Shown here: positions 45,272 to 56,139 of the stretch, piece after piece
How the letters are laid out: every line of letters begins with the position of its first letter
How positions within the stretch are numbered: the stretch's first letter is position 1
From: Prochlorococcus sp. AG-418-G18
GTDB lineage: Bacteria; Cyanobacteriota; Cyanobacteriia; PCC-6307; Cyanobiaceae
Assembly (NCBI GenBank): GCA_003214215.1
Contig: QCLX01000007.1
Coordinates: 1-57,949 of the forward strand
DNA: 57,949 nt
Reading direction: 5' to 3'
Made by a program: the position numbers and the translations under genes
The notes under the pieces: model-generated
The model's database searches: none
What the model was told of the DNA's origin: nothing
The model's input: the letters and a program-made list of their open reading frames with translations, nothing else

Positions 45272-45551
45272 AAAAATTTCCTTTATTTTTATTTTATTTT
45301 ATTTTATGGTACTTGATGATGTACAATTGTAACTCAGTGAATTTTTATGCTCGCAAGCTAGCCGAGCCTCTGTAAAATTTCACATTTTTTAGCGTTTCGT
45401 TAAAAAACACAGGTGGGTTTATCCCAGGAGAAACTATCTAGATTTTCTGATAAGTCTCAACCTTATTAATTGTTTTTTTATTAACTTCACCTTAGTACCT
45501 GAAGGTTTTAGATAATTTAAAAATTATTACGAGCTAGCCTAATTTAGTCTT
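45272..45551. other. Control region between ndhN and the ribosomal protein cluster
   Basis: 280 bp between divergent starts; it must hold both promoters and the long leader of the ribosomal operon. Directly visible are a GC-rich hairpin GCTCG/CGAGC (45349-45367), a weaker ACCTT/AAGGT hairpin (45489-45506), and the word AGCTAGCC occurring twice (45356-45363 and 45533-45540), the second copy just before the rplC start. No known riboswitch or L4-leader consensus is recognised. Confidence 0.5.
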
Positions 45552-46205
45552 ATGTCTATAGGAATTTTAGGAAAGAAACTGGGCATGTCCCAACTTTTCG
45601 ACGAGAAAGGTAATTCGGTGCCAGTTACTCTTATTGAGGCTGGTCCTTGCCGTATCACTCAATTGAAAACAAACTCTTTGGATGGTTATACTGCCGTTCA
45701 AATAGGTTATGGCTTGTCCAAAGATAAGCATATAAGTAAGCCTGCAAAGGGACATTTGTTGAAATCAGGTGAAGAACTTTTAAAGCATTTGAAGGAATAT
45801 AGGGTTGAAGAAACTTCCTCTTATGAAATCGGAAATCAAATAACTGTAAAAAACTTTGAGGTTGGTCAAAAAGTTGATATTAGTGGCAAATCTATGGGTA
45901 GAGGTTTTGCTGGTTACCAGAAAAGACATGGTTTTAGCAGAGGTCCTATGAGTCATGGTTCAAAAAATCATAGAGCACCTGGATCTACAGGTGCAGGAAC
46001 AACTCCAGGCAGAATTTATCCTGGAAAAAGAATGGCAGGAAGATATGGAGGAAAACAGATTACTACTAAAGGTTTGTTAGTTCTAAAAATTGATGATCAG
46101 AAAAATTTGCTTGTAGTAAAGGGTTCTGTCCCAGGTAAGCCAGGCTCAATAATAAACATTAAGCCAAATAATGTTGTAGGCAAAAAAGGAGGTGAAAAAT
46201 CATGA
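45552..46205 (+). CDS. rplC: 50S ribosomal protein L3
   Basis: First gene of the cluster. The 217 residues start [21 protein letters not shown] and contain [27 protein letters not shown] and [14 protein letters not shown], the L3 extension that reaches the peptidyl-transferase centre. The leader of 280 bp lies upstream. rpsJ (S10) does not precede it, as usual in cyanobacteria, where S10 sits with tufA. Its end overlaps the rplD start by four bases. Confidence 0.97.
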   Translation: MSIGILGKKLGMSQLFDEKGNSVPVTLIEAGPCRITQLKTNSLDGYTAVQIGYGLSKDKHISKPAKGHLLKSGEELLKHLKEYRVEETSSYEIGNQITVKNFEVGQKVDISGKSMGRGFAGYQKRHGFSRGPMSHGSKNHRAPGSTGAGTTPGRIYPGKRMAGRYGGKQITTKGLLVLKIDDQKNLLVVKGSVPGKPGSIINIKPNNVVGKKGGEKS

Positions 46206-46834
46206 CAACACTTGAAACTCTTAAGTGGGATGGTAAAAAATCCGGCAAAGTTTCTCTTGATTTAGCAGTTGCTAAAGAAACTTCTTCGGCAGACTTAATA
46301 CATAGAGCAGTCCTTAGGCAGCTAGCGAATAAAAGACAGGGGACAGCATCAACTTTGACAAGATCTGAAGTTCGTGGGGGGGGAAGAAAGCCATATAAAC
46401 AGAAAGGTACAGGAAGAGCCCGTCAAGGATCAATAAGGACACCCTTAAGACCTGGTGGCGGAATTATTTTTGGACCGAAGCCACGTTCTTACAATCTTGA
46501 TATGAATCGTAAGGAACGTAGGTTAGCTCTTAGAACTGCACTTATGTCTAGAGTATCTGATATGAAGGCCGTTGAAGATTTTGGATCTACTTTAAAGCAG
46601 CCTAAAACGAGTGATATCATCAATGGCCTTGCTCGATTAGGAATACAAAAAACTGAAAAAGTTTTGGTTATTCTTGATAGTCCGTCCGATGTTATAAAAA
46701 AATCCATCAATAATATTGAAAAAGTAAAATTAATTGCTGCCGATCAATTAAATGTATTTGATATTCTCAATGCTAATAAATTGGTCATAGGGCAATCAGC
46801 GATAGATAAAATTCAGGAGGTTTATGCATCATGA
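46202..46834 (+). CDS. rplD: 50S ribosomal protein L4
   Basis: 210 residues with [35 protein letters not shown], the extended loop of L4 that enters the exit tunnel. In E. coli L4 also represses its own operon; whether that holds here is unknown. A strong Shine-Dalgarno sequence, AAGGAGGT at 46186-46193, precedes its ATG. It overlaps rplC upstream and rplW downstream by four bases each. Confidence 0.97.
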   Translation: MTTLETLKWDGKKSGKVSLDLAVAKETSSADLIHRAVLRQLANKRQGTASTLTRSEVRGGGRKPYKQKGTGRARQGSIRTPLRPGGGIIFGPKPRSYNLDMNRKERRLALRTALMSRVSDMKAVEDFGSTLKQPKTSDIINGLARLGIQKTEKVLVILDSPSDVIKKSINNIEKVKLIAADQLNVFDILNANKLVIGQSAIDKIQEVYAS

Positions 46835-47133
46835 GTAAATTATTCGATTCTCGTTTAGCCGATGTAATAAAAAAGCCAGTTATTACTGAGAAAGCTACAA
46901 ATGCGCTAGATCTTAACCAATATACGTTTGAAGTAGATCATAGAGCGGCAAAACCACAAATAAAGGCAGCTGTTGAAGCCTTATTTAGTGTTAAAGTCAT
47001 AGGTGTTAACACTATGAATCCTCCTAGGAGAACAAGAAGAGTCGGGAAATTTTCCGGTAAGCGTTCTCAGGTCAAGAAGGCAATTGTGCGTCTTGCTGAA
47101 GGAGACAAAATCCAACTATTTCCAGAATCTTAA
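46831..47133 (+). CDS. rplW: 50S ribosomal protein L23
   Basis: 100 residues; [25 protein letters not shown] and the hairpin [21 protein letters not shown] are typical of L23, which sits at the tunnel exit and docks trigger factor and SRP. AGGAGG at 46815-46820 is the ribosome-binding site. The ATG overlaps the rplD stop. Confidence 0.97.
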   Translation: MSKLFDSRLADVIKKPVITEKATNALDLNQYTFEVDHRAAKPQIKAAVEALFSVKVIGVNTMNPPRRTRRVGKFSGKRSQVKKAIVRLAEGDKIQLFPES

Positions 47134-47145
47134 GGAGTTTTAATC

Positions 47146-48009
47146 ATGGCAATCCGTAAATTTAAACCTTATACACCTGGCACTAGGCAGAGAGTAGTTA
47201 CTGACTTTAGTGAAATAACAAGTGCAAAACCCGAAAGATCACTAATAGTTTCAAAACATAGAGTGAAAGGCAGGAATAATCGTGGAGTTATCACATGTCG
47301 TCATCGTGGAGGTGGTCACAAAAGGCAATATAGATTAGTTGACTTTAGAAGAGATAAAAGAAATATCAACGCTAAAGTTGCAGCTATACACTACGATCCT
47401 CATAGAAATGCAAGGCTGGCACTTTTATTCTACGAAGATGGGGAAAAAAGATATATTATCGCTCCAGCAGGAGTAAAAGTCGGACAAAATGTCATATCTG
47501 GAGAAAGTGTTCCAATTGAAGATGGCAATGCAATGCCACTTTCTGTTATGCCATTAGGATCTAGTGTTCATTGTGTTGAGTTATATGCAGGTAGGGGTGC
47601 TCAGATGGTTAGATCAGCAGGAGCTAGTGCTCAAGTTATGGCAAAAGAGGGAGATTATGTCGCTTTAAAACTCCCATCTACCGAAGTAAGACTTGTAAGA
47701 AAAGAATGCTACGCAACTCTTGGTGAAGTTGGCAATTCTGAAATAAGAAATACTAGCTTAGGTAAAGCAGGAAGAAGAAGATGGCTTGGAAGAAGACCTC
47801 AAGTAAGAGGTAGTGTAATGAACCCATGTGATCATCCACATGGAGGAGGAGAGGGAAAAGCACCAATTGGTAGAGCAGGACCAGTTACTCCATGGGGTAA
47901 ACCAGCTCTTGGATTAAAGACACGTAAAAAGAACAAACCAAGTAATAAATTAGTTGTTCGAAGACGCCGTCGCGTTTCTAAGAGGAGTAGAGGAGGAAGA
48001 GACTCTTGA
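47146..48009 (+). CDS. rplB: 50S ribosomal protein L2
   Basis: 287 residues; the primary 23S binder needed for peptidyl-transferase activity. Landmarks are [39 protein letters not shown] and the conserved [22 protein letters not shown] with the functional His. AAGGAG at 47134-47139 precedes the start. A 37 bp gap separates it from rpsS. Confidence 0.98.
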
Positions 48010-48046
48010 TTACTTCATTTATTACTTCAATTTCTATTACATAATC

Positions 48047-48325
48047 ATGGGACGTTCACTAAAAAAAGGACCTTTTATAGCAGATAGCCTGCTCAAGAAG
48101 GTAGAAAAACAAAATACTGATAATGACAAGTCTGTTATCAAAACTTGGTCGAGATCCTCTACGATTTTACCTTTAATGATTGGTCACACAATCGCCGTAC
48201 ATAATGGCAAGACTCACATTCCAGTATTTATTACTGAACAAATGATTGGTCATAAACTTGGTGAATTTGCTCCTACACGCACTTACCGAGGTCATATAAG
48301 AGATAAGAAAGGAGCAAAATCATGA
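48047..48325 (+). CDS. rpsS: 30S ribosomal protein S19
   Basis: I choose ATG 48047 ([16 protein letters not shown]), giving the normal 92 residues; the open frame continues upstream into the end of rplB but that part is an out-of-frame shadow. [25 protein letters not shown] and [16 protein letters not shown] are S19 signatures of the A-site head region. The stop overlaps rplV by four bases. Confidence 0.97.
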
Positions 48326-48708
48326 CAAAAACACCTGAAACAACAAAAACAGCAATTGCTCATGGGAATTACGTTCGCGGATCAGCCTCTAAAGTGAGAA
48401 GAGTTTTGGATCAGATAAGGGGTAGGTCTTATAGAGATGCATTGATTATGTTGGAATTTATGCCTTACAGATCTACAGACCCCATCACTAAAGTTCTAAG
48501 ATCTGCGGTTGCCAATGCAGAACATAACCTTGGAATGGATCCATCCACCTTAGTGATTTCCTCTGCATGGGCTAATAGTGGTCCAGTAATGAAAAGGTAT
48601 AGGCCCAGAGCTCAAGGTCGAGCTTTTTCAATTAAAAAACAGACTTGCCACATCAGTATTTCTGTTGAATCTGCTCCTACTCAAACTAATGCGGAGGTAC
48701 AAAACTAA
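48322..48708 (+). CDS. rplV: 50S ribosomal protein L22
   Basis: 128 residues; [23 protein letters not shown] and the tunnel-lining hairpin [20 protein letters not shown] mark L22. AAAGGAG at 48308-48314 precedes its ATG. Its final base is shared with the first base of rpsC. The C-terminal tail after [15 protein letters not shown] is short. Confidence 0.97.
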
Positions 48709-49439
48709 TGGGACACAAAATACATCCTTCTGGACTAAGATTAGGAATTACACAAGAGCATCGCTCTAAGTGGTTTGCTACTTCTAAAACATATCCAATT
48801 CTTCTCCAAGAGGATTTTAAAATTCGTACCTTCATACAAAAAAAATATGGAGCGGCTGGAATTAGCGATGTTTTAATAGCTAGAAAAGCTGACCAGCTTG
48901 AACTTGAATTAAAAACAGCAAGACCGGGAGTTATAGTTGGAAGACAAGGAAGTGGGATTGAAGAATTAAGATCTGGCATTCAAAAAACTATAGGGGATAG
49001 AACAAGGCAAGTTAGAATAAACGTTGTAGAAGTTGAACGCGTAGATGCTGATGCCTTTTTGCTAGCTGAATATATTGCGCAACAACTTGAAAAAAGAGTC
49101 GCCTTTAGAAGAACTATAAGGATGGCCTTACAAAGGGCTCAAAGGGCTGGAGTCTTAGGTCTTAAAATTCAAGTAGGGGGAAGGTTGAATGGTGCTGAAA
49201 TAGCTAGAACTGAATGGACTAGAGAAGGTAGAGTTCCATTACATACATTGAGAGCTGAAATTGACTATGCAATACGTGAAGCTAATACAACTTACGGCGT
49301 TCTAGGCATTAAAGTTTGGGTTTTCAAAGGTGAAGTTCTTCCTAAAGAAGAACAAACTATCCCTGTGGGTGCGAGCCCTAAGAGGAAAGCTAGTAGAAGA
49401 CCTCAGCAATTTGAGGATCGTTCAAATGAGAATTCATAG
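48708..49439 (+). CDS. rpsC: 30S ribosomal protein S3
   Basis: 243 residues: [23 protein letters not shown] at the N-terminus, the KH domain with [17 protein letters not shown] (GxxG-type loop), and [34 protein letters not shown] in the C-terminal domain. It lines the mRNA entry channel and helps unwind mRNA. GGAGGT at 48693-48698 is the ribosome-binding site. Confidence 0.98.
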   Translation: MGHKIHPSGLRLGITQEHRSKWFATSKTYPILLQEDFKIRTFIQKKYGAAGISDVLIARKADQLELELKTARPGVIVGRQGSGIEELRSGIQKTIGDRTRQVRINVVEVERVDADAFLLAEYIAQQLEKRVAFRRTIRMALQRAQRAGVLGLKIQVGGRLNGAEIARTEWTREGRVPLHTLRAEIDYAIREANTTYGVLGIKVWVFKGEVLPKEEQTIPVGASPKRKASRRPQQFEDRSNENS

Positions 49440-49450
49440 GAGGTATAAAA

Positions 49451-49930
49451 ATGCTTAGTCCAAAACGTACTAAATTCCGTAAACAACATAGAGGCAGAAT
49501 GAGGGGTGTGGCCTCAAAAGGTAATACTATTGCATTCGGTCAATTTGCTCTCCAAGCTCAAGACTGTGGCTGGGTAACTGCACGTCAGATTGAAGCAAGC
49601 AGAAGAGCTATGACCAGATATATCAAACGTGGTGGTCAAATCTGGATAAGAATATTTCCTGATAAACCCGTAACCATGAGACCTGCCGAAACCAGAATGG
49701 GTTCTGGTAAAGGTAATCCAGAGTTTTGGGTCGCAGTTGTAAAACCTGGAAGAATACTTTTTGAAATGGGTGGTGAGGATATCACTGAGGAAACTGCAAA
49801 GGAAGCTATGCGTTTGGCTCAATACAAACTTCCTGTGAAAACTAAATTTATCTCCATTGATAAAAATCTAGAAAATTCCTCCCAAGAAAATACAAAAAGT
49901 AAAAAATCTCAAGAGGAGGTTAAACAATGA
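49451..49930 (+). CDS. rplP: 50S ribosomal protein L16
   Basis: 159 residues; [53 protein letters not shown] and [26 protein letters not shown] identify L16, which positions A-site tRNA. The C-terminal 20 residues are a charged Ser/Lys/Glu tail beyond the usual end, seen also in some cyanobacteria. AGGAGGT at 49438-49444 precedes it. Confidence 0.97.
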   Translation: MLSPKRTKFRKQHRGRMRGVASKGNTIAFGQFALQAQDCGWVTARQIEASRRAMTRYIKRGGQIWIRIFPDKPVTMRPAETRMGSGKGNPEFWVAVVKPGRILFEMGGEDITEETAKEAMRLAQYKLPVKTKFISIDKNLENSSQENTKSKKSQEEVKQ

Positions 49931-50145
49931 AAAACTCTGATTCACTTAAGGAATTTAAAAAATTAAATTCTGAACAAATTACTGAAAAGATTGACCAATT
50001 ACGAAAAGATCTTTTTGACTTGAGATTCAAGCAAGCTACAAGACAGCTCAATGAAACTCATAAATTTAAAATTATCAAGAAACAAGTTGCGCAATTACTT
50101 ACTCTCAGTAAGAGTCAATCTGCTTCTAAAACAACTTCTGATTAA
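49927..50145 (+). CDS. rpmC: 50S ribosomal protein L29
   Basis: 72 residues, a two-helix protein near the tunnel exit; [45 protein letters not shown] is the L29 signature. The ATG overlaps the rplP stop by four bases and is preceded by AGGAGGT at 49914-49920. Confidence 0.95.
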   Translation: MKNSDSLKEFKKLNSEQITEKIDQLRKDLFDLRFKQATRQLNETHKFKIIKKQVAQLLTLSKSQSASKTTSD

Positions 50146-50154
50146 TTATTAGTT

Positions 50155-50421
50155 ATGGCACTTAAAGAAAGAATTGGTACTGTTGTCAGCGACAAAATGG
50201 ATAAAACAGTTGTTGTTGCTGTTATTAACAGATATCCACATCCCACTTATAAAAAAATTGTAAGTAGAACTACACGATATAAGGCGCATGATCCAGAAAA
50301 TACATGTGCTTTAGGTGATCGAGTTAAAATTAGAGAAACTAGACCGCTAAGTGCTCATAAAAGATGGGCAATAGAAGAGATTCTCAATAAAACAAGTCAG
50401 GCTAAGGAGGTTAAAAAATGA
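50155..50421 (+). CDS. rpsQ: 30S ribosomal protein S17
   Basis: 88 residues of the OB fold: [45 protein letters not shown] and [24 protein letters not shown] are S17 hallmarks. It is a primary 16S binder. It follows rpmC by 9 bp and its stop overlaps rplN by four bases. Confidence 0.97.
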
Positions 50422-50783
50422 TTCAACAAGAAACTTATTTAACAGTTGCCGATAATAGCGGAGCAAAAAGACTTCAATGTATTAGGGTTTTAGGTTCTAA
50501 TAGAAGGTATGCGCATGTCGGAGATGTAATCGTAGCAACTGTAAAAGATGCTCTTCCTAACATGGGAGTTAAGAAATCTGAAGTTGTTAAAGCTGTTATC
50601 GTCAGAACTAAAGCAACATTAAGAAGAAATACTGGTAATTCAATCAGATTTGATGACAATGCGGCGGTATTGATTAATGAAGATAAGAATCCAAAAGGTA
50701 CGAGAGTCTTTGGTCCTGTAGCTAGAGAACTGCGGGATAAAAATTATACAAAGATAGTTTCTCTTGCTCCGGAGGTGATTTAA
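50418..50783 (+). CDS. rplN: 50S ribosomal protein L14
   Basis: 121 residues starting [26 protein letters not shown] and ending IVSLAPEVI, the canonical L14 ends; it forms an intersubunit bridge. AAGGAGGT at 50404-50411 is the ribosome-binding site. The rplX ATG follows its stop with no spacer. Confidence 0.98.
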
Positions 50784-51140
50784 ATGTTGGATTCATTAAA
50801 GCAAAAGAAAAATTTCCAGAGAATAAAAATGAGAATCAAAACTGGAGACTTGGTTAAAGTAATTAATGGCAAGGAAAAAGGGAAAACTGGTGAGGTTTTA
50901 AAAACTATCCCTCTTGAAAATAGAGTAGTTGTAAAGGGAATTAACCTTAGGACTAAACATGTAAAACCAACTCAGGAAGGTGAAACTGGAAGAATACTTA
51001 CAGAAGAAGCATCATTACATGCATCAAATGTAATGTTCTTTTCAAAGGATAAAAATCTTACAAGTAAGATTGAATACTTTATTGATAAAGAGGGGGTTAA
51101 GAAAAGAAGATTGAAGAAAACTGGTGAAGTAATTGATTAA
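50784..51140 (+). CDS. rplX: 50S ribosomal protein L24
   Basis: 118 residues. The KOW motif is [24 protein letters not shown]; an ATG inside this segment (MRIKTG) could be an alternative shorter start, but GGAGGTGAT at 50772-50780 fits ATG 50784. L24 nucleates 50S assembly. It is followed by a 74 bp gap, unusually long within this cluster. Confidence 0.96.
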   Translation: MLDSLKQKKNFQRIKMRIKTGDLVKVINGKEKGKTGEVLKTIPLENRVVVKGINLRTKHVKPTQEGETGRILTEEASLHASNVMFFSKDKNLTSKIEYFIDKEGVKKRRLKKTGEVID

Positions 51141-51181
51141 TTTTTCATCAGAAACCAGATTTCAACTTTTTCTAATTTATC

Positions 51182-51203
51182 AATTCTGACAAAGACCAGA
51201 ATT
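51182..51203 (+). promoter_or_regulatory. Hairpin in the rplX-rplE gap
   Basis: AATTCTG (51182-51188) and CAGAATT (51197-51203) are exact reverse complements around an 8-base loop, ending 11 bases before the rplE ATG. It lies where a ribosome-binding site would be, in the one sizeable gap of the early spc cluster, and no Shine-Dalgarno-like sequence follows it. Possible roles are RNA processing or translational control of rplE. Confidence 0.45.
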
Positions 51204-51214
51204 AACAAAAAATT

Positions 51215-51754
51215 ATGACTCTAAAAAATCGCTACAAAGAATCAATAAGACCAAAACTTTTAAAGGAACTTGGTCTTAAAAATATTCATCAAGTACCTAA
51301 AGTTGTCAAAGTCAACGTTAACAGAGGTCTTGGTGAGGCAGCTTCAAATTCGAAAGCTCTAGAAGCCTCTTTAAACGAAATGGCAACAATTACAGGACAA
51401 AAGGCCCTTGTAACTAGGGCTAAAAAAGCTATCGCGGGTTTTAAAATTCGTGAGGGCATGCCGATTGGTTGCACTGTTACTTTAAGAGGAGACAGGATGT
51501 ATTCCTTTTTGGAGAGATTTATAAATCTAGCTTTACCAAGAATAAGAGACTTCAGAGGAGTTAATCCAAAAAGTTTCGATGGGAGAGGGAATTATACCGT
51601 TGGAGTTAAAGAGCAATTGATTTTTCCTGAAATCTCTTTTGATAAAATAGATTCAATAAGAGGTATGGATATCACTATTGTCACTAGTGCAAAATCAGAT
51701 CAAGAAGGTAAAGCTCTTTTGCAGGAGTTAGGAATGCCTTTTAGTAAGAATTAA
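51215..51754 (+). CDS. rplE: 50S ribosomal protein L5
   Basis: 179 residues that bind 5S rRNA and contact P-site t[72 protein letters not shown] and [34 protein letters not shown] are L5 signatures. It starts 74 bp after rplX, behind a hairpin. Confidence 0.98.
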   Translation: MTLKNRYKESIRPKLLKELGLKNIHQVPKVVKVNVNRGLGEAASNSKALEASLNEMATITGQKALVTRAKKAIAGFKIREGMPIGCTVTLRGDRMYSFLERFINLALPRIRDFRGVNPKSFDGRGNYTVGVKEQLIFPEISFDKIDSIRGMDITIVTSAKSDQEGKALLQELGMPFSKN

Positions 51755-51763
51755 ATTACAACT

Positions 51764-52165
51764 ATGTCAAATCACGATCCTATTTCAGATATGCTTACTC
51801 GAATTAGAAATGCGAGTCAAAAAAAGCATACAACCACAACAATCCCAGGTTCAAAAATGTCCTTAAGTATTGCCAAAGTGCTTCAAAAAGAGGGATTTAT
51901 TTCTGATATTAATGAGGAAGGTGAAGGTTATAAATCACAAATAATACTCGGTCTCAAATATAGTGGTAAAAACAAATTTCCTACTATCCGATCTATGCAA
52001 AGAGTTAGTAAACCTGGTTTGAGAATATATAAAAATACTAGAGGTTTACCAAAAGTTCTTGGAGGTCTTGGAGTTGCCATAATTTCAACTTCTAAAGGCG
52101 TTATGAGTGATCGCGATGCTAGAAAGCAAGGCATTGGCGGCGAAGTCCTCTGCTATGTTTATTAA
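51764..52165 (+). CDS. rpsH: 30S ribosomal protein S8
   Basis: 133 residues: [75 protein letters not shown]8 is a primary 16S binder. rpsN (S14) does not precede it, in contrast with the E. coli order; in cyanobacteria rpsN lies elsewhere. It begins 9 bp after rplE. Confidence 0.98.
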   Translation: MSNHDPISDMLTRIRNASQKKHTTTTIPGSKMSLSIAKVLQKEGFISDINEEGEGYKSQIILGLKYSGKNKFPTIRSMQRVSKPGLRIYKNTRGLPKVLGGLGVAIISTSKGVMSDRDARKQGIGGEVLCYVY

Positions 52166-52177
52166 GGAGAATTAATC

Positions 52178-52717
52178 ATGTCAAGAGTCGGAAAAACACC
52201 AGTACTTATTCCTGAGAAAGTTACAGTTGATTTTGATGGATTAACAGTTACAGTGAAAGGCCCAAAGGGTGAGTTAAAACGTCTCATGCCTGAGGGAGTT
52301 AGTTTTGATAAGAAAGATAATACTGTTGTCGTAAGTCCTACTACAACCAAAATATATTCAAGGCAGAGACATGGTTTATGTAGAGCTTTAATTGCAAATA
52401 TGGTTGAAGGGGTTACTCAAGGTTTTTCAAAGAAACTAGAAATTGTTGGCGTTGGATCAAGAGCACAAGTAAAAGGTAAAAATCTAGTTGTAAGTGCAGG
52501 ATATAGTCATCCTGTAGAAATGATCCCCCCTGATGGTATAACATACAAAGTTGAGAGTAATACAAACGTTACCGTATCTGGAATTGATAAGGAAATTGTT
52601 GGCAATGAAGCAGCAAAAATCAGATCAATTAGACCTCCAGAGCCATATAAAGGAAAAGGAATTAAATACCATGATGAGAGAATTCTCAGAAAAGCTGGCA
52701 AATCTGGCAAAAAATAA
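52178..52717 (+). CDS. rplF: 50S ribosomal protein L6
   Basis: 179 residues with two similar alpha/beta halves; [44 protein letters not shown] and [28 protein letters not shown] are L6 hallmarks near the sarcin-ricin loop. AAGGAG at 52164-52169 precedes the ATG. Confidence 0.98.
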   Translation: MSRVGKTPVLIPEKVTVDFDGLTVTVKGPKGELKRLMPEGVSFDKKDNTVVVSPTTTKIYSRQRHGLCRALIANMVEGVTQGFSKKLEIVGVGSRAQVKGKNLVVSAGYSHPVEMIPPDGITYKVESNTNVTVSGIDKEIVGNEAAKIRSIRPPEPYKGKGIKYHDERILRKAGKSGKK

Positions 52718-52731
52718 TTTTAATTAAAAAA

Positions 52732-53100
52732 ATGACCAAACTTTCCAGGAAATTACAAACCCAAAAAAGACATAGAAGATTAAGGAGATTCTTAATTGGA
52801 GATGCAACGCGTCCAAGATTATCTGTTTTTCGCTCTAATAAACATATTTATGCCCAGGTCATAGATGATAGCGCTCAAACAACTATTTGCTCAGCTTCAA
52901 CTGTTGATAAGGAACTGAGAGAAAAATCTGAGAAATTATCTGCTGATTGTGATTCTTCTTCCATTGTTGGAAAATTATTAGCAAAGAGAGCGATAAAAAA
53001 AGGTATTAAGCAAGTAATTTTTGACCGTGGAGGTAACTTATATCACGGCAGAGTAAAGGCACTTGCAGACGCTGCTCGTGAAGCTGGCCTAGAATTCTAA
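52732..53100 (+). CDS. rplR: 50S ribosomal protein L18
   Basis: 122 residues binding 5S r[37 protein letters not shown] and [28 protein letters not shown] are diagnostic. It is 14 bp from rplF and 16 bp from rpsE. Confidence 0.97.
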   Translation: MTKLSRKLQTQKRHRRLRRFLIGDATRPRLSVFRSNKHIYAQVIDDSAQTTICSASTVDKELREKSEKLSADCDSSSIVGKLLAKRAIKKGIKQVIFDRGGNLYHGRVKALADAAREAGLEF

Positions 53101-53116
53101 CTCTTAATTTTTTACT

Positions 53117-53737
53117 ATGACTGACACTCCAACAAAACAAGCAATTCAATCCAAGAACGATAACGTTCCTGGAGCTATGCCCGTAGAACAAAAAAAGAAT
53201 AATCGTAATGATCGAAAAAGAAATAGAAGAGGTGATTCAAAAAATCTTGAGAGAGATTCTGATTGGCAAGAAAGAGTTGTTCAAATCCGACGTGTTTCTA
53301 AGACTGTTAAGGGTGGAAAAAAAATGAGTTTTAGAGCAATTGTTGTTGTAGGTAATGAGAAAGGTCAAGTTGGAGTTGGAGTTGGTAAAGCAGGGGATGT
53401 CATTGGTGCTGTGAGAAAGGGAGTTTCAGACGGTAAAAAGAATCTTGTTAGGGTTCCCTTAACCCCAAATAATTCAATACCGACTTTATCTAAAGGTCGA
53501 GATGGTGCTGCTAATGTATTAATTAGACCAGCTGCCCCAGGAACAGGTGTAATTGCTGGTGGTTCAATAAGAACAGTTTTAGAATTAGCCGGCATAAAAA
53601 ATGTCTTAGCAAAAAGATTGGGTAGTAAAACACCTTTGAATAATGCAAGAGCTGCTATGGTAGCTCTTTCTCAATTAAGAACACACAAATCTGCCTCAAG
53701 GGAGAGAGGCATCTCACTTGAACAGCTCTATTCTTAA
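53117..53737 (+). CDS. rpsE: 30S ribosomal protein S5
   Basis: 206 residues. A basic, disordered extension of about 45 residues precedes the dsRBD-like start [43 protein letters not shown], then [28 protein letters not shown]. The extension is usual in cyanobacteria. S5 acts in decoding fidelity. rpmD (L30) does not follow, as in other cyanobacteria. Confidence 0.97.
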   Translation: MTDTPTKQAIQSKNDNVPGAMPVEQKKNNRNDRKRNRRGDSKNLERDSDWQERVVQIRRVSKTVKGGKKMSFRAIVVVGNEKGQVGVGVGKAGDVIGAVRKGVSDGKKNLVRVPLTPNNSIPTLSKGRDGAANVLIRPAAPGTGVIAGGSIRTVLELAGIKNVLAKRLGSKTPLNNARAAMVALSQLRTHKSASRERGISLEQLYS

Positions 53738-53741
53738 AATT

Positions 53742-54200
53742 ATGACTTCAACATTAAATACACTTAAATCAAACTCTGGCTCGAGAAAGAAAAAACTAAG
53801 AAAGGGTAGAGGAATTGCAGCTGGCCAGGGTGCATCATGTGGTTTTGGAATGAGAGGACAAAAGTCACGTTCTGGAAGACCTACACGTCCAGGTTTTGAA
53901 GGTGGCCAAATGCCTCTATATAGAAGAGTGCCCAAATTAAAACACTTTGAAATAATTAATCAAAAGAACTTTTCCATAATTAATTTAGAAAAATTAAATG
54001 ATTTCAAAGATAACGATACAGTTAACCTTGACTCACTAGTTAAAAAGGGATTAATCTTCAAACCAAAATTTCCTTTAAAAATCCTGGGTAACGGAAAACT
54101 TAATGTAAAGTTAAAAGTCCAAGCTCATGCATTTACAAAAGTTGCAAAACAAAAAATTGAGGACGCAGGTGGATCCTGCGAGCTTATAAATAATAAATAA
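53742..54200 (+). CDS. rplO: 50S ribosomal protein L15
   Basis: I choose ATG 53742 ([22 protein letters not shown]), giving 152 residues; an in-frame ATG at 53718 lies within rpsE and adds an unconserved stretch. [24 protein letters not shown] and [17 protein letters not shown] mark L15, a late 50S assembly protein. Confidence 0.96.
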   Translation: MTSTLNTLKSNSGSRKKKLRKGRGIAAGQGASCGFGMRGQKSRSGRPTRPGFEGGQMPLYRRVPKLKHFEIINQKNFSIINLEKLNDFKDNDTVNLDSLVKKGLIFKPKFPLKILGNGKLNVKLKVQAHAFTKVAKQKIEDAGGSCELINNK

Positions 54201-54228
54201 ATTTACTAAAATTTAGGTAAGCTTCAAA

Positions 54229-55548
54229 ATGTTTGTCAACAAAAGTAGAAATCCTAGCGCTTCTGAAATACTTTCCCAATTATTTTTAAATAAAGAGTTA
54301 AGGAGTAGAGTATTAACTACTTTAGGTCTTCTGCTTTTAGTAAGACTTGGTATATACATCCCTATGCCTGGTATTGATAGGGTCGCTTTTAAAAGTTTTA
54401 TAGATCAAGGGGGTCAATTAATAGGTTTTTTAGATATTTTTACTGGAGGAGGAATTTCAACCTTAGGAATATTCGCATTAGGCATACTTCCCTTTATTAA
54501 CGCATCAATTATTATTCAGCTTCTCACAGCTTCATTGCCTGTGCTTGAAGATTTACAAAAAAATGAAGGAGAAGCGGGAAGAAGAAAAATTGCTCAAATA
54601 ACTAGATATGTTTCATTGGGATGGGGGTTTTTGCAAAGTATAATTTTTTCCTTGATTCTCAGACAATATGCTATTCAGGGGATAAGTGAAACTACATTTG
54701 TCTTACAAACTTCTATTGCCTTAGTTACTGGCTCAATGTTAGTAATGTGGTTTAGTGAAATTATTACGGAAAAAGGGATAGGTCAAGGAGCTTCACTGGT
54801 AATTTTTTTGAATATTGTTTCGACTTTACCTAAGGCTCTTAGTTCAACAATTGAAAAAGCTCAAACTGGCGATAGAGGAGATGTTTTAGGTATAGCAGTT
54901 TTACTTGGAGTATTTTTACTGACAATTGTTGGAATAATTTTTGTCCAAGAGGGAGCAAGACGCATTCCTATTGTTAGTGCAAAAAGACAGATAGGTAATT
55001 CAACACTACTTCCTACAAGGCAAAGTTATTTACCTTTGAAATTAAATGCAGGAGGAGTAATGCCTATCATATTTGCATCTGCTTTAATCTTTTTACCTAT
55101 TACTATTGCTAATGTTACGGGCAATCCAGTCTTAATTAAGTTAGCCAGTAGTTTAAATCCCGGATCTTCTAATCCATGGCCATATGCTCTTACATTCTTC
55201 TCCTTGATTTTGGGGTTCTCCTATTTTTATGCATCTCTTACTATCAATCCAGTTGATGTAGCTTCAAATTTAAAGAAAGGAGGAGTAGCGATACCAGGAG
55301 TTAGACCAGGAACTAATACAGCAAACTACCTTTCAGGTATACAAAATAGGTTGACTTTATTGGGAGGATTATTCCTGGGTTCAGTAGCTATAATCCCTGC
55401 TGCAGTAGAAAGAGCTACAAATGTTCAGACCTTTCAAGGTTTAGGAGCAACTTCATTACTTATTCTTGTGGGTGTTGCTATAGATACTGCTAAGCAAATT
55501 CAAACTTATGTTATTTCACAAAGGTATGAGGGACTAATTAACAATTAA
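54229..55548 (+). CDS. secY: Preprotein translocase subunit SecY
   Basis: The channel subunit of the SecYEG translocon, serving both plasma and thylakoid membranes. The 439 residues make ten membrane helices; [14 protein letters not shown] (helix 1 and loop), [27 protein letters not shown] (plug and helix 2), SVAIIPAA and the cytosolic loop [13 protein letters not shown] are signatures. Its TAA shares its last base with the adk ATG (TAATG). Confidence 0.97.
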   Translation: MFVNKSRNPSASEILSQLFLNKELRSRVLTTLGLLLLVRLGIYIPMPGIDRVAFKSFIDQGGQLIGFLDIFTGGGISTLGIFALGILPFINASIIIQLLTASLPVLEDLQKNEGEAGRRKIAQITRYVSLGWGFLQSIIFSLILRQYAIQGISETTFVLQTSIALVTGSMLVMWFSEIITEKGIGQGASLVIFLNIVSTLPKALSSTIEKAQTGDRGDVLGIAVLLGVFLLTIVGIIFVQEGARRIPIVSAKRQIGNSTLLPTRQSYLPLKLNAGGVMPIIFASALIFLPITIANVTGNPVLIKLASSLNPGSSNPWPYALTFFSLILGFSYFYASLTINPVDVASNLKKGGVAIPGVRPGTNTANYLSGIQNRLTLLGGLFLGSVAIIPAAVERATNVQTFQGLGATSLLILVGVAIDTAKQIQTYVISQRYEGLINN

Positions 55549-56096
55549 TGAAGAAACATTTACTATTTTTAGGGGCTCCTGGGGCAGGGAAAGGGACTCA
55601 AGCCGAATTGTTAAGTCAAACTAATTCTTACTTACACCTTTCTACTGGTGAATTATTAAGAAAAGAAATCGAAATGAATACTACCCTGGGTATTCAGGTA
55701 AAGGATATTATGAATCGAGGGGAACTTGTTAGTGATGAACTTGTATTAAAGATAGTTAGACAAAATTTAGTCAAGGATAATAGTGGTTGGATTCTAGATG
55801 GTTACCCAAGAAATTTATCTCAAGCAAATTCATTGAATGAAGTCTTGAATGAAATAAATCAACCTTTGGAATTAGTTTTTTATTTAGATATTCCAGAAGA
55901 AGTACTAATTAAGCGTTTGCTTTTAAGAGGGAGAAAAGATGATACTGAGGAAACTATTAGAAGAAGAGTTGATATTTATAAAAAAACTACAGAACCATTG
56001 ATTCAATATTTTAAAGATCATTCATTGCTGGAATATATTGATGCCGATAGAGATTTAAAAACAATTTCCTCTGATATCAAACAAAAAATGGCTTGA
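55548..56096 (+). CDS. adk: Adenylate kinase
   Basis: Balances ATP + AMP with 2 ADP. The 182 residues have [17 protein letters not shown] (P-loop), [13 protein letters not shown] (AMP site), [35 protein letters not shown] with a short LID lacking the zinc or long insertion. This is the short-LID type common in cyanobacteria. It is translationally coupled to secY. Confidence 0.96.
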   Translation: MKKHLLFLGAPGAGKGTQAELLSQTNSYLHLSTGELLRKEIEMNTTLGIQVKDIMNRGELVSDELVLKIVRQNLVKDNSGWILDGYPRNLSQANSLNEVLNEINQPLELVFYLDIPEEVLIKRLLLRGRKDDTEETIRRRVDIYKKTTEPLIQYFKDHSLLEYIDADRDLKTISSDIKQKMA

Positions 56097-56139
56097 CTAT
56101 GATGTAGAATATAATATTAACGTTTTATTTGCAAAACCT

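Noticed and set aside
45309-45324. Possible NtcA site (GTA...TAC) upstream of ndhN and rplC
   Set aside because: The spacing is N10, not the N8 of the NtcA consensus, and the target genes are not typical nitrogen genes.
47954-48046. N-terminal extension of rpsS into rplB
   Set aside because: S19 begins [10 protein letters not shown] at 48047; the extension is an out-of-frame shadow of L2.
53718-53741. Earlier start for rplO inside rpsE
   Set aside because: It adds unconserved residues; ATG 53742 after the rpsE stop gives the normal N-terminus.
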